The notes beneath the pieces are model-generated. The model was not told the DNA's origin. It did no database searches and saw nothing but the letters and a program-made list of their open reading frames with translations. A stretch of DNA of 18,775 bases from Coemansia sp. RSA 922 (Eukaryota > Kickxellomycota > Kickxellomycetes > Kickxellales > Kickxellaceae): positions 1 through 18,775 of the forward strand of contig JANBQS010000406.1 of NCBI GenBank assembly GCA_027577415.1, read 5' to 3'. Position 1 is the stretch's first letter. Every line of letters starts with the position of its first letter. Positions 1-7,527 of this stretch are shown here, piece after piece. The translations under genes were made by a program, and so were the position numbers.

Positions 1-100
1 GTGGCCACAAATACTGCAAGGCGCGCTGTTCTCCACGCATATCCCGCTGTTTGCTCCTCTGCGGAGATGTTCGTGTCTTCTCTCTTGGAAATCACTACCA

Positions 101-1006
101 ATGTTGCACATGACTACTTATCACCGCACTCCTCCTTCTTTTGATGTTGCCTATATGCATGTAGACGTACACAAAACATCTTTAGCGCCAAACGCTCAGC
201 ATTACATGCAAGGATACGCGCCTACCACCCCCGACCGTCTGTCATTTGCGTCGTCGTCAGGCCACAGTGGCAACCGCCAGTCTGTGGCGTCATTGCCGCC
301 TCGGAGCCGCCGCCCTGCCTCGATAATTGTTGCTCACAGTAATGTGCCGCTGTCGCCAGCTGCGGCTGCCTCGCCACGATACTCGCTAGCAATGCCTAGT
401 GTACTGACCACCGTAGTCCCGGGCGATGATATTCCGGGATCTTATGCCTATCGCCGCCGTGGCAGCTCCATTCTTGGCAATAGCGGCACCAGCAGCAGCG
501 GCAGCTCAATTGTCTCTCCATCATTGCCTGCTACGCCAAAGGAGTTTAACTGGCCTGCCGCCTCTGTGCTACCTCAAGCGCCAGCGCAGTATTCTGGTTA
601 CACGGCGGGACATCTGGCATACAACCACCAGTCGTCTTTGCATCGCAACAACACGACCAAAACCGTCTCGCACAATGACTTGGCCGATCGGCAAGGATGT
701 CCTACCACTGTTATGTCATCGGCAGGACATATCCGCCACCTGTCGCCATCGCGGTCAGCTACATTTGCCACTTCCGCTTCATCGCCACACTCGTACCAGC
801 GTCATGCTTACGGCTACCAATCGCCAGTCAGAGACAGCAGCAGCTGCACGCTGGTCGACCAGACCCATGATGTCACTATGATTCAGCGCAAGCCCGAGAG
901 TCCCACGCGCGATGATATTGACGTCGTTGTGCCTAATGTCTGCGCGGTTGGCAAGCAGATTGCATATCTGCCACCACGCACTGCCAACCTGTCAATCACC
1001 AATTAA
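101..1006 (+). CDS. Ser/Pro-rich disordered protein, possibly 5'-partial
   Basis: I do not recognise this 301-residue protein. It is rich in Ser, Pro, Ala and His, has SP/TP dipeptides throughout, a glycine/serine run at about residues 128-140 and RRR/SRR basic patches (about 68-71 and 118-120). There is no membrane segment or globular fold in the middle. Only the last 50 residues, which hold an acidic DDIDVVV stretch and the end TANLSITN, look less repetitive. The reading frame stays open from base 2 to the ATG at 101, so the true start may lie outside the window. I use 101 because the preceding 50 bases are pyrimidine-rich like a 5' leader. The many SP/TP sites would suit a kinase-regulated scaffold, but that is inference. 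An overlapping frame at 426-881 is a shadow. Confidence 0.6.
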   Translation: MLHMTTYHRTPPSFDVAYMHVDVHKTSLAPNAQHYMQGYAPTTPDRLSFASSSGHSGNRQSVASLPPRSRRPASIIVAHSNVPLSPAAAASPRYSLAMPSVLTTVVPGDDIPGSYAYRRRGSSILGNSGTSSSGSSIVSPSLPATPKEFNWPAASVLPQAPAQYSGYTAGHLAYNHQSSLHRNNTTKTVSHNDLADRQGCPTTVMSSAGHIRHLSPSRSATFATSASSPHSYQRHAYGYQSPVRDSSSCTLVDQTHDVTMIQRKPESPTRDDIDVVVPNVCAVGKQIAYLPPRTANLSITN

Positions 1007-1058
1007 TGCCGACGATTTATTGTAAATATTTTTCCAATGTACTAACAAAACAAGGCGT

Positions 1059-1409
1059 TTATCCGCACTCTACTTGTTGAATTTGGTGCCTGTCGTCTAC
1101 GGTCAGCTTTAGTCTTATCATTCGCTTAGCCTTTTCTTCGTGGCCGCGGTTGATCCAGCTCATGTCGTCTGCATCCTCTGCATCATCGCCGTCCTCTTCT
1201 TGATGCACAATGCGATAGGGCTTGGGTAGTGACGTTTCGTAGACCATGTGTCGATGCGACATGGACGATGTCATTGTCACTTCCATGAGGTACTTGTCTT
1301 GCAGCTTTGACCCCCAGTACGCCGAGTGACAAAGACTGCCGCTGGCCACATGCATCAAAGCCAATGTTGCTAGCGCCCAGATGTTACCACTGAATGACGA
1401 CGATCGCAT
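1059..1409 (-). CDS. Small secreted or single-pass protein, unknown
   Basis: This is a 116-residue ORF with an ATG at 1409. Residues 1-25 look like a signal peptide: a short Arg/Ser n-region, a hydrophobic core (IWALATLALMHVA) and a possible cleavage after ASG/S at about 24-25. The mature part has one Cys near each end (27 and 115), an acidic run EEDGDDAEDADD at 71-82, then a basic segment (HEEKAKRMIRLKLT) and a hydrophilic tail. I cannot assign a family. Its 3' end faces the 3' end of the upstream Ser/Pro-rich gene, 52 bases apart, so the two are convergent. Its upstream region (1410-1645) is AT-rich. A short upstream exon cannot be excluded. It could also be a leader-bearing mitochondrial or ER protein. 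Confidence 0.5.
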   Translation of the reverse strand: MRSSSFSGNIWALATLALMHVASGSLCHSAYWGSKLQDKYLMEVTMTSSMSHRHMVYETSLPKPYRIVHQEEDGDDAEDADDMSWINRGHEEKAKRMIRLKLTVDDRHQIQQVECG

Positions 1410-1645
1410 GATAAAAGTGTAATTAAACTACAAATAGAAAAAAGTGTTCTTCTAAAAAATATACAATTACATGATGCGCAGGTCTGGCAAAAATAAAATA
1501 CTGTAATTGCTATAATTACATCGATGTCGTCTGAGCACAGAGCTAAAAATACAAACATTTTCTTTTCTTCTCCGCCTCCACGATTGTCATCCACAATTTT
1601 TTTGTCAAGAATGCTTTAACCAAAAAGGCGGGGAGTGTAGTAGGA
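1410..1645. other. AT-rich spacer, promoter of the small secreted gene and 3' end of WDR83
   Basis: This 236-base gap is strongly AT-rich. It holds the upstream region of the minus-strand gene starting at 1409 and the downstream region of the minus-strand WD40 gene ending at 1646. A 74-codon minus-strand frame (1370-1594) crosses it, with a Lys/Glu-rich start followed by Ile/Val/Cys-rich sequence typical of translated AT-rich noncoding DNA. I do not call it. Both flanking genes are read in the same direction. Confidence 0.5.
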
Positions 1646-2566
1646 TTACTCCCAGATTATTACGCTCCCGTCCGACGCAGCAGAAAGCATGGCGTGTCCC
1701 TTAGGATTGTCAGCCTTAGCACTTGGGTGGAATTCCACGGTATTTACAATACCCGAATGTCCTCCGAGCCGATATTTGGCCGATCCCGATTCATTATCGC
1801 GCAGAATGTCCCACACATGGACAAATCCGTCCTCCGAGCCACTGGCAACCAAAGAATCGCTAGCATCGCATTGGATTCTATAGCTCTGGCAAGTGTGGCC
1901 GGAGAAAGCGGCCATCGCCCTGCCATCCGCTCGATCGACAAGCTGTATTGAGCCATCCATAGACGATACGAGCAAGCATTTCCCGCCGCTAACGACCCTG
2001 GCACACACTACTGGCTGGCCGCCAAATGACTCTACGAGGACCCGGCCAGTGCGCATATCATAGGTCCGTACATGTCCGTCGATCGAGCCAGCAATGATTT
2101 CCGTTTGCGTTAAAACGAGACTCGAGATGCCGTCCTTGCTTTCGTCAAGTACTTGCAGCAATGCTTGTGAGGAATTGGAGGAACGCGTATCCCACACACG
2201 TACTGTCTTGTCAAAAGACCCACTGACTATAATCGACCCGTTGTCGCTTATTGCTACGCAGTCTACGCGCTGTGTGTGACCCGACAGTTTGCGAGTCAAT
2301 TGCACTAGGCTAACGTCCCAGAGATACACTGCTCGATCGGTGCCGCCACAAGAGGCCAGGCAGTTGCTGTCTTTGCTGACGGCGAGCCCCTGGATACCCC
2401 AGCCATGACCCAGAAATGTCTGTATTTGATCGCCTGTAGTGCTGTTTATGAGTCGGATGGTCTTGTCTTGCCCGCCAGTGAAAACATATGACCCTGATGC
2501 ATCGAATATCGCAGTGTTGACCGATCCTTTGTGATACTCCAGCTTGTGCCGTATCTGTGGCGTCAT
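1646..2566 (-). CDS. WDR83: WD40-repeat protein, WDR83/MORG1 homologue
   Basis: The 306-residue product is a seven-bladed WD40 propeller of the normal WDR83 length (about 310). Blades are visible from residue 10 onward: GH or equivalent at 12, 53-54, 96-97, 223-224 and 269-270, and WD/WE ends at 83-84, 125-126, 252-253 and 305-306. Family-specific stretches align with human WDR83, such as DESKDGISSL (141-150; human DEARDGVSSV) and EIIAGSIDGHVRTYDMRTG (156-174; human EILAGSVDGRVRRYDLRMG), from memory of the family. In animals WDR83 is both an ERK-pathway scaffold and a component of catalytic spliceosomes; in fungi the spliceosomal role is the likelier one. The ATG at 2566 is 209 bases from the divergent methyltransferase start. 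No intron is seen. Confidence 0.9.
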   Translation of the reverse strand: MTPQIRHKLEYHKGSVNTAIFDASGSYVFTGGQDKTIRLINSTTGDQIQTFLGHGWGIQGLAVSKDSNCLASCGGTDRAVYLWDVSLVQLTRKLSGHTQRVDCVAISDNGSIIVSGSFDKTVRVWDTRSSNSSQALLQVLDESKDGISSLVLTQTEIIAGSIDGHVRTYDMRTGRVLVESFGGQPVVCARVVSGGKCLLVSSMDGSIQLVDRADGRAMAAFSGHTCQSYRIQCDASDSLVASGSEDGFVHVWDILRDNESGSAKYRLGGHSGIVNTVEFHPSAKADNPKGHAMLSAASDGSVIIWE

Positions 2567-2775
2567 CTGTTTATGTTAAGGCGATTATGAAATGTACAAT
2601 AAGAGAAAATAACAGTGTATCCACTCCAGCTCTCGCCAATCAGCGAAATGCTATTGATGTTGCATTAGTGGACATTTTGGGTGGATCTACTTTCCTGATC
2701 ACTCGCTCTTTCTTTTCTTTCGTTTCGCATTTCGCACTGTTTACCTTATTATTTAAATTCTCTCTAAATTCGCTC
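2567..2775. promoter_or_regulatory. Divergent promoter with CCAAT box
   Basis: This 209-bp gap separates the starts of the WDR83 gene (minus) and the MT-A70 gene (plus), so it must drive both. It contains CCAATCAG at 2636-2643, a good match to the NF-Y/HAP binding site, in the plus orientation. From about 2700 to 2775 the plus strand is a long pyrimidine-rich tract ending just before the ATG at 2776, typical of fungal leaders. The plus frame happens to stay open back to 2557, but those codons are Phe/Ser/Leu-rich leader sequence. Confidence 0.6.
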
Positions 2776-3987
2776 ATGTGGGAGGACGAAATTTACTTTG
2801 ACGACGACGAGGCAGCGATGGAGGCGTATCGTGCCGCTGTCAAGGGTGGTGGCAACGTCAGCGACGGAAACGACAATGACGACGACGATGATTTTCAGCC
2901 AGAGGCGCCAACACCGGCAGCTCTCAATGCACGTAGTGCTGCTAGCAAAGCTCGCCGTGCCCCAACTGGGTCCAAGGGCAAGCAAGTGGCAGGCGGTAGC
3001 CGCCAAAGACTGGCAGCGACCAAACCACGCAAACCACGCGCCACCCTTGCCTCGTCGCGCTCGCCCAGCCCAGCGTCGTCACTAGCAACACCGATAGCCA
3101 AACAGACGGATGACGAAGACGAGGCTATCGACATTGATGGTGACGATGACAATAGCAGAAGTCTGTCAGCAATTCCAGCTCCAGATATCGGTGCACTCAA
3201 AGTATCGGACGCTCACCTATCCACCGCCATGGATGTTGACGGCGGTAGTGAAAAAACGCTACGCGAGCGAGAGCAGGATATCCGGGCGCGGATCTTGTTG
3301 CTGGAAAAGGAGATCGCAGAGCTGGAGAAAAAGTGCGGTGTCGAGGGCTCGTCGGCCGATGCGGCCAGTAAGACTAGCGAGTTGGATATGAGCGAGTTCA
3401 AGGCGCCCGAGTGGTCGGTGCCCATTCGCGCCAACGTCATGAACTTTGACTGGGAGAAGCTGGCCAGCGCGTGCCAGTTTGACGTGATCTTGATGGACCC
3501 GCCATGGCAGCTCGCCTCGCAGGCACCCACACGAGGCGTAGCCATTGCCTACCAACAGCTGCCTGACGTGTGCATCGAGTCGTTGCCCATTCAATTGCTG
3601 CAGACCAGCGGCTTTATCTTTATCTGGGTCATCAACAACAAGTACACCAAGGCGTTCCAGCTGATGAAGCAGTGGGGGTACACGTATGTCGACGACATTG
3701 CCTGGATCAAACAGACCGTCAACCGTCGTATGGCTAAGGGCCATGGATACTATTTGCAGCATGCCAAGGAGACATGCCTGGTAGGCAAGAAGGGCGCCGA
3801 TCCGCCGAATCTCCAAAAGTCCGTCGCCTCTGACGTTATATTCTCTGAACGTCGCGGCCAGAGTCAAAAGCCAGAAGAGCTCTATGAGATCATCGAGGAG
3901 CTGATTCCAGGCGGCAACTACCTCGAGATCTTTGGCCGCAAGAATAACCTACGTGACTATTGGGTCACCGTCGGCAATGAGCTCTAA
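2776..3987 (+). CDS. MT-A70 family adenine N6-methyltransferase, MTA1-like
   Basis: SAM-dependent adenine N6-methyltransferase of 403 residues. Residues 1-155 are disordered with acidic runs (EDEIYFDDDEA at 3-13, DDDDD at 35-39, DDEDEAIDIDGDDD at 112-125) and a basic KPRKPR patch. Residues 159-188 form a predicted coiled coil. The MT-A70 domain fills 210-403: the catalytic DPPW at 241-244, WIKQT at 310-314, HAKETCLVGKKG at 329-340 and IFGRKNN at 385-391 match the catalytic and SAM-contact blocks of METTL3. There are no CCCH zinc fingers, which METTL3 and Ime4-type RNA writers usually carry or extend beyond. Short length, DPPWQ and the coiled-coil N terminus fit the MTA1 clade, which in ciliates makes 6mA in DNA at ApT. 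Start: 2776 begins MWEDEIYFDDDEA; upstream in-frame codons look like leader, and the frame opens with GTG. It could instead be an mRNA m6A writer. Confidence 0.9.
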   Translation: MWEDEIYFDDDEAAMEAYRAAVKGGGNVSDGNDNDDDDDFQPEAPTPAALNARSAASKARRAPTGSKGKQVAGGSRQRLAATKPRKPRATLASSRSPSPASSLATPIAKQTDDEDEAIDIDGDDDNSRSLSAIPAPDIGALKVSDAHLSTAMDVDGGSEKTLREREQDIRARILLLEKEIAELEKKCGVEGSSADAASKTSELDMSEFKAPEWSVPIRANVMNFDWEKLASACQFDVILMDPPWQLASQAPTRGVAIAYQQLPDVCIESLPIQLLQTSGFIFIWVINNKYTKAFQLMKQWGYTYVDDIAWIKQTVNRRMAKGHGYYLQHAKETCLVGKKGADPPNLQKSVASDVIFSERRGQSQKPEELYEIIEELIPGGNYLEIFGRKNNLRDYWVTVGNEL

Positions 3988-4110
3988 GTCGCAATACATA
4001 AATTATCAACAAGTTTTGCAAGCAGGCACGTTTGTTAGATCTATTGCATAGGCTGTCATAAAAAGAACGTAAAGCTTCTAAAAATATGAGCAAGCCGTTT
4101 GCGATGCAGC
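3988..4110. other. Convergent 3' ends of the MT-A70 and eL22 genes
   Basis: A 123-base AT-rich gap between two converging genes. It holds 3' untranslated sequence only, with AT-rich stretches at about 4000-4012 and 4060-4085 that could serve as poly(A) signals. I see no ORF or RNA gene. Confidence 0.5.
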
Positions 4111-4491
4111 TTAGTCCTCCTCCTCATCGTCAGAAGCATCCTCCTCGGGGTTGGAGACGTTGAAGTACTTCAGCTTGTAGGTGTCCTTGGTGGTGGCAAC
4201 GACACGGAGCCAGTCGCGCAGGTTGTGCTTCTTCAAGAACTTCTTGGTCAGGTACTTCAAGTAGCGCTTGGAGAAGTCGATCTTGGCCTCAACAATGATG
4301 GCCTTGTTGCCGTCGCGGGAGATGGTCACCTGCTCGGTCAAGTTGTTGGTACGGCCAGCGACCTTGATGCGGTCGTGGAGGAACTTCTCGAACGCGGCAA
4401 CGTCGAAAATCTTGTCGTCGGCGGGAGCCGAGACATCGATAACGTAGCGGTTGCTGGGGCGCTTAGCCTTGGTGGTCTTCTGAGCGGGCAT
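4111..4491 (-). CDS. RPL22: 60S ribosomal protein eL22
   Basis: A 126-residue eL22, full length for the family (about 120-130). The basic N terminus (PAQKTTKAKRPSNRY) leads into the conserved core: FDVAAFEKFLHDRIKV at 29-44, then an RTNNL turn, ISRDGNKAIIVEAKIDFSKR and YLKYLTKKFLKKHNLRDWLRV, ending in the usual acidic tail (EEDASDDEEED). It binds 25S/28S rRNA on the outside of the large subunit. Codon use is sharply biased to C- or G-ending codons (for example AAG, ACC, GTC), as expected for a very highly expressed gene and unlike its neighbours. No coding intron is needed. It is divergent from the membrane-protein gene at 4830. A promoter intron in the leader is possible but not shown. Confidence 0.97.
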   Translation of the reverse strand: MPAQKTTKAKRPSNRYVIDVSAPADDKIFDVAAFEKFLHDRIKVAGRTNNLTEQVTISRDGNKAIIVEAKIDFSKRYLKYLTKKFLKKHNLRDWLRVVATTKDTYKLKYFNVSNPEEDASDDEEED

Positions 4492-4829
4492 TTCTAGGTA
4501 TTTTGCGAGTTGGAAGCTGAGAGGGGACAGAGCGCGTCTCTACCTAGGGTCTTCAAAGCAAGTATTATTTTTGAAGTGTCAGGAAAAAGGGAAGGAACCC
4601 AGTCTGGTTGCTGCTGAGCTGTCCGTCTTAGTCGAAAAAAACTCCAAATATCAGCCAGAGCTTAACAATGTCACGTGTATAAATGTAGGGCGATGTTTCG
4701 TTAACAGATCATTGCTGCTGATTGGAATGGTCTTGTCCGTTGACGTCAGAGCTAGGAACACTTGTGTTTACTTTTATTTATTTGTCCTTATTTCAATCAC
4801 ATCTCTATTAATTGCACATTTATTAATGC
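4492..4829. promoter_or_regulatory. Divergent eL22 / membrane-protein promoter with E-box, CCAAT and CRE
   Basis: A 338-bp divergent promoter. It contains a CACGTG E-box at 4672-4677, followed by TATAAAT. There is a CCAATCAG on the minus strand (4718-4725), the same octamer as in the WDR83/MT-A70 promoter. A perfect TGACGTCA CRE/ATF palindrome lies at 4741-4748, 82 bases before the ATG at 4830. A 102-codon plus frame (4571-4879) overlaps the next gene and has no family resemblance, so I treat it as noncoding. Which site serves which gene is not visible. Confidence 0.6.
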
Positions 4830-6335
4830 ATGGAGGCCAGCGAACAACACGCCAACGCCGCTGCGGGAGGCTCGGCTGACCCAAACACGGTTCTCGCTGT
4901 TATTTACTTTCTGACCATTGGCGTGATTGTACTAGGCACGGGCATATACTTTTTTGTCATGGCTCGCATTACCGACCCGGAAGTGCGCTTGATGGACCTC
5001 ATGGTGACCCAGCGCGAGGTGCAGCACCTTATTGACAATTTATCGAGCCAGTTCAGTAACTTCTTTCGTCTTCCGATGCGATGGCGAAACATGAAGCCGT
5101 ACTACACTCACCACTCGCTGTCATGGGCGTTTATAGTATCCCTGTTTGCATCGGTAGTGGTGCTAATTGTATCGCTAGCCCTAAAGTTACCGCAAGTGGT
5201 TCGCATCAGCACGCTTACATTTGTGGCCTCACTCAACGCACTATTCATGACTCGACAGCACTTGTACTACATTCGACGCACTTACCTGACGTACGACGCT
5301 GAGCACTATTTGGTTTTGGACACGACGTCATTTCACCACTTTAACTGGTCCGTTTTTAACGTCGTGCAGATCGGCATCCTGCTGTTTGAGTTTGTGCAGC
5401 TATTGTCGTTTCCTATTCGCGACCTGGTCGATTCGATTCACCTGGCAGGCCAGCTGGACTCGGATTCGCCCGACACTGCCAGCTTTATTATTGGGATTAT
5501 AAGCATGTTTGCCAATCTTAGCAGCAAGTTTTACGTCATCCAGCTGTGGTTTTTGGTGGCAGTAATCGCGTGCATTGCGGCGGTGATGAGCACTATACAC
5601 GTCTACAATGCGTGGTGGCCACACAAGCCCATCGCGCTCTATTGGGTCAAATATTTGCTGCCGCTCGCCAACTTGCTGTACTTGCCAATGCTGGTTATGT
5701 TGATCGGCTCGGCGGCGTGTTTATCCAAGCTGGGCACTGATGATAGCAAGGGCGCGGCTTCGGGACTGCTGCGCTGCAACGACCCAGCAATAAACAAGCC
5801 TTTGTACTTGTCGTTCACGGTTGTTGCATACACGGCCGGATATGTAATTCTTACCGCGTTTGTCACCTCATTTGACCGCATTCCCATTCGAGGCGAGATA
5901 CACTACAGATCGCAGGGCGTGGCCTTTCTCAAAAACGCCAGCATGCTGTTGTCCATTGACTTTTTGCTAGTGGCCAACTCATATCGGCACATACGCAGCA
6001 TATTATCACTGGTTATTGTCCTCTCCATGGTGTGCTTCAACATTAGCACTCAGCCATGTTTTGTCGACCAGATAAACTACTGGCGCACATACGGCCTGTG
6101 CTGCATTCTGTGGGTTTCGCTGATTGTGGCAATGCTGACCAATGAGAGCAGTACATTGACAAAGCTCAGCATTGGCGGTATTGCTGGTTCGTTGTCAGTT
6201 GGTGTGGTTGTCTTGTTTATTCTCTTTGTTATTGTCAGGCGCATCAACTTGGCTGCCATGAAAGCTAATGACCGCGGTATGGAAAGGGACAACTTGGTAG
6301 ACAGCAACTATGAAATGGCTCAGACGCAGCAATAA
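4830..6335 (+). CDS. Polytopic membrane protein, about 10-12 TM, unknown family
   Basis: A 501-residue integral membrane protein that I cannot place in a family. Hydrophobic segments lie at about 21-44, 98-120, 124-142, 172-196, 218-258 (probably two), 273-297, 325-347, 369-384, 389-405, 420-436 and 448-469. The first TM is preceded by an Ala/Gly-rich short N terminus and followed by a roughly 50-residue hydrophilic segment (residues 47-97) with possible helix EVRLMDLMVTQREVQHLIDN. The C-terminal tail (470-501) is polar with a tyrosine in DSNYEMAQ. No transporter signature (MFS motif A, ABC, P-type DKTG) is visible. It could be a seven-TM-plus receptor-like or sorting protein. The ATG at 4830 is the first in frame after the AT-rich leader. 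Confidence 0.8.
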   Translation: MEASEQHANAAAGGSADPNTVLAVIYFLTIGVIVLGTGIYFFVMARITDPEVRLMDLMVTQREVQHLIDNLSSQFSNFFRLPMRWRNMKPYYTHHSLSWAFIVSLFASVVVLIVSLALKLPQVVRISTLTFVASLNALFMTRQHLYYIRRTYLTYDAEHYLVLDTTSFHHFNWSVFNVVQIGILLFEFVQLLSFPIRDLVDSIHLAGQLDSDSPDTASFIIGIISMFANLSSKFYVIQLWFLVAVIACIAAVMSTIHVYNAWWPHKPIALYWVKYLLPLANLLYLPMLVMLIGSAACLSKLGTDDSKGAASGLLRCNDPAINKPLYLSFTVVAYTAGYVILTAFVTSFDRIPIRGEIHYRSQGVAFLKNASMLLSIDFLLVANSYRHIRSILSLVIVLSMVCFNISTQPCFVDQINYWRTYGLCCILWVSLIVAMLTNESSTLTKLSIGGIAGSLSVGVVVLFILFVIVRRINLAAMKANDRGMERDNLVDSNYEMAQTQQ

Positions 6336-6530
6336 CCAGCCTCTTTTTAGATATTGTATAGTTAAATAATTTATTCTGTTCCTAGTAAAACTAACTACGG
6401 AGAAGCTGCTTTCACATCAAGTACTATAAATGTACTCTTCATATATGACATATCAATATCAGAAATTCTGCATTCATGGTTTCTTGATCAGTTATTGTCT
6501 TATCATTTGCCGTTACTAAGTAAAGCACCA
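6336..6530. other. AT-rich 3' spacer between convergent genes
   Basis: A 195-base AT-rich gap where the membrane-protein gene (plus) and the orphan gene at 6531-6938 (minus) converge. It contains 3' untranslated sequence only. It marks the left edge of the AT-rich, unrecognised segment. Confidence 0.5.
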
Positions 6531-6938
6531 TTAAAACTTTTTGGGCTCAGAAAAAGTTCTCCGCTCCAGTAAGTCCATCTCTTTGTCGTATAATTCCTGG
6601 CTTGTAGGGTATCTGACAACACTGGCCCTGTACCTTTGCTTTGCTGCGTCGATAGCATCATTGATTGGTCCATAGTTAAAAAGTGATTTTCCGTCTTTGT
6701 CCTGGCAATGTACTACAACGCCTATCATTGGTCCCATCTCTGACCTAATTGCTATGTAGTCGTTATCATCACGTCTAGGCTCATTTACAAATACAGTCAT
6801 CCAGGCAAATTTAAAACGGCTATCACTGTAACTGTTGTACTTATCTCTGATGTACCCACCTACATCCTTAGCCAATGAGAACTCAGAGGCACTATAGATA
6901 GTAACTCTGCTCTTGCTGCCATTACCACCACTAGCCAT
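6531..6938 (-). CDS. Orphan protein, 135 aa
   Basis: I do not recognise this protein. It starts MASGGNGSKSRVTIY with a good start context (A at -3, G at +4) and is hydrophilic with alternating helix and strand-like segments. There is no signal peptide or TM. Residues 23-79 (from AKDVGGYIRDKYN to IGVVVHCQDKDG) loosely recall the helix-then-strand order of the 8-kDa dynein light chain (KDIAAYIKKEFD ... GQVAILLFK), but identity is weak and key residues differ. The C terminus is charged (YDKEMDLLERRTF). Base composition is more AT-rich than the flanking conserved genes. It is divergent from the orphan at 7839, 0.9 kb away. It may be lineage-specific or transferred. Confidence 0.6.
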   Translation of the reverse strand: MASGGNGSKSRVTIYSASEFSLAKDVGGYIRDKYNSYSDSRFKFAWMTVFVNEPRRDDNDYIAIRSEMGPMIGVVVHCQDKDGKSLFNYGPINDAIDAAKQRYRASVVRYPTSQELYDKEMDLLERRTFSEPKKF

Positions 6939-7224
6939 ACTTAAAGTAAAATTGTAAACCCTTGCCTAGTATCTGTATAAAATGTCAGTTGAAAAATATA
7001 AATAGCTCAGCTCAGTCTGAATGTTGAGCAAAACAGAATTGGTGAATGCAGATGGCGAGGATAAGATAAATAATGTGGGTTGTGGCAATTCCAGATGTGG
7101 GAGAGGTGGCAGAAGCCATCCGTTTTATACCAATTCAGGGAGCTTGCAAACTAACCTGCCATGCTCAAGAATAAGAGGATGCTTGCAGTGAGGTGCTTCA
7201 ATCGAGGGAGAGGGACTGCAATGC

Positions 7225-7300
7225 AAAGAAAGGCATTGTTCAAAGCGGGAATGTAGCTTTCAAAGAAAAACTCTTTTGTTCTTCTAAGGGAAACAGCACT
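7225..7300 (+). repeat. Diverged 76-bp direct repeat, copy 1
   Basis: Aligned without gaps to 7585-7660, exactly 360 bases downstream, I count 54 identical positions of 76 (about 71%). The best-kept blocks are AAAGAAAGGC at the start, TTTCAAAGAAA in the middle and GGGAAACAG near the end. Confidence 0.7.
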
Positions 7301-7527
7301 CAGCAAAGGGATAAGCTGACATGAAAAGTGTAGATGTGTAGTATCTAGCTTATTTGGCGTCAGCCTAAGTCACCGTTCTAATGTCTCATATTAAATAAAT
7401 AATAAAGATATAAGAAGTGAGTTAAAGGAACCCAAGCCGGTGTGCCGTGCGCGGTTCCTAAATAACCAAGGTCATGGCGCAGTAGTGCTAGTCGTCAACA
7501 TTAAAGATCGCCCCGTTGAGCGATAGA

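Noticed and set aside
426..881. 151-codon plus frame inside the Ser/Pro-rich gene
   Set aside because: It overlaps a longer ORF and its composition (Leu/His/Arg-rich) is that of a frame-shifted shadow.
1370..1594. 74-codon minus frame upstream of the small secreted gene
   Set aside because: AT-rich, Ile/Val/Cys-rich translation with no family and no further exon; it overlaps the better ORF start.
2557..2775. N-terminal extension of the MT-A70 ORF
   Set aside because: It opens with GTG and translates a pyrimidine-rich leader (Phe/Ser/Leu-rich); the ATG at 2776 gives a normal acidic start.
3259..3867. 202-codon minus frame inside the methyltransferase
   Set aside because: It is antisense to conserved MT-A70 codons and has no family resemblance.
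4099..4497. 132-codon plus frame antisense to eL22
   Set aside because: It is an exact antisense shadow of a biased, highly expressed ribosomal gene.
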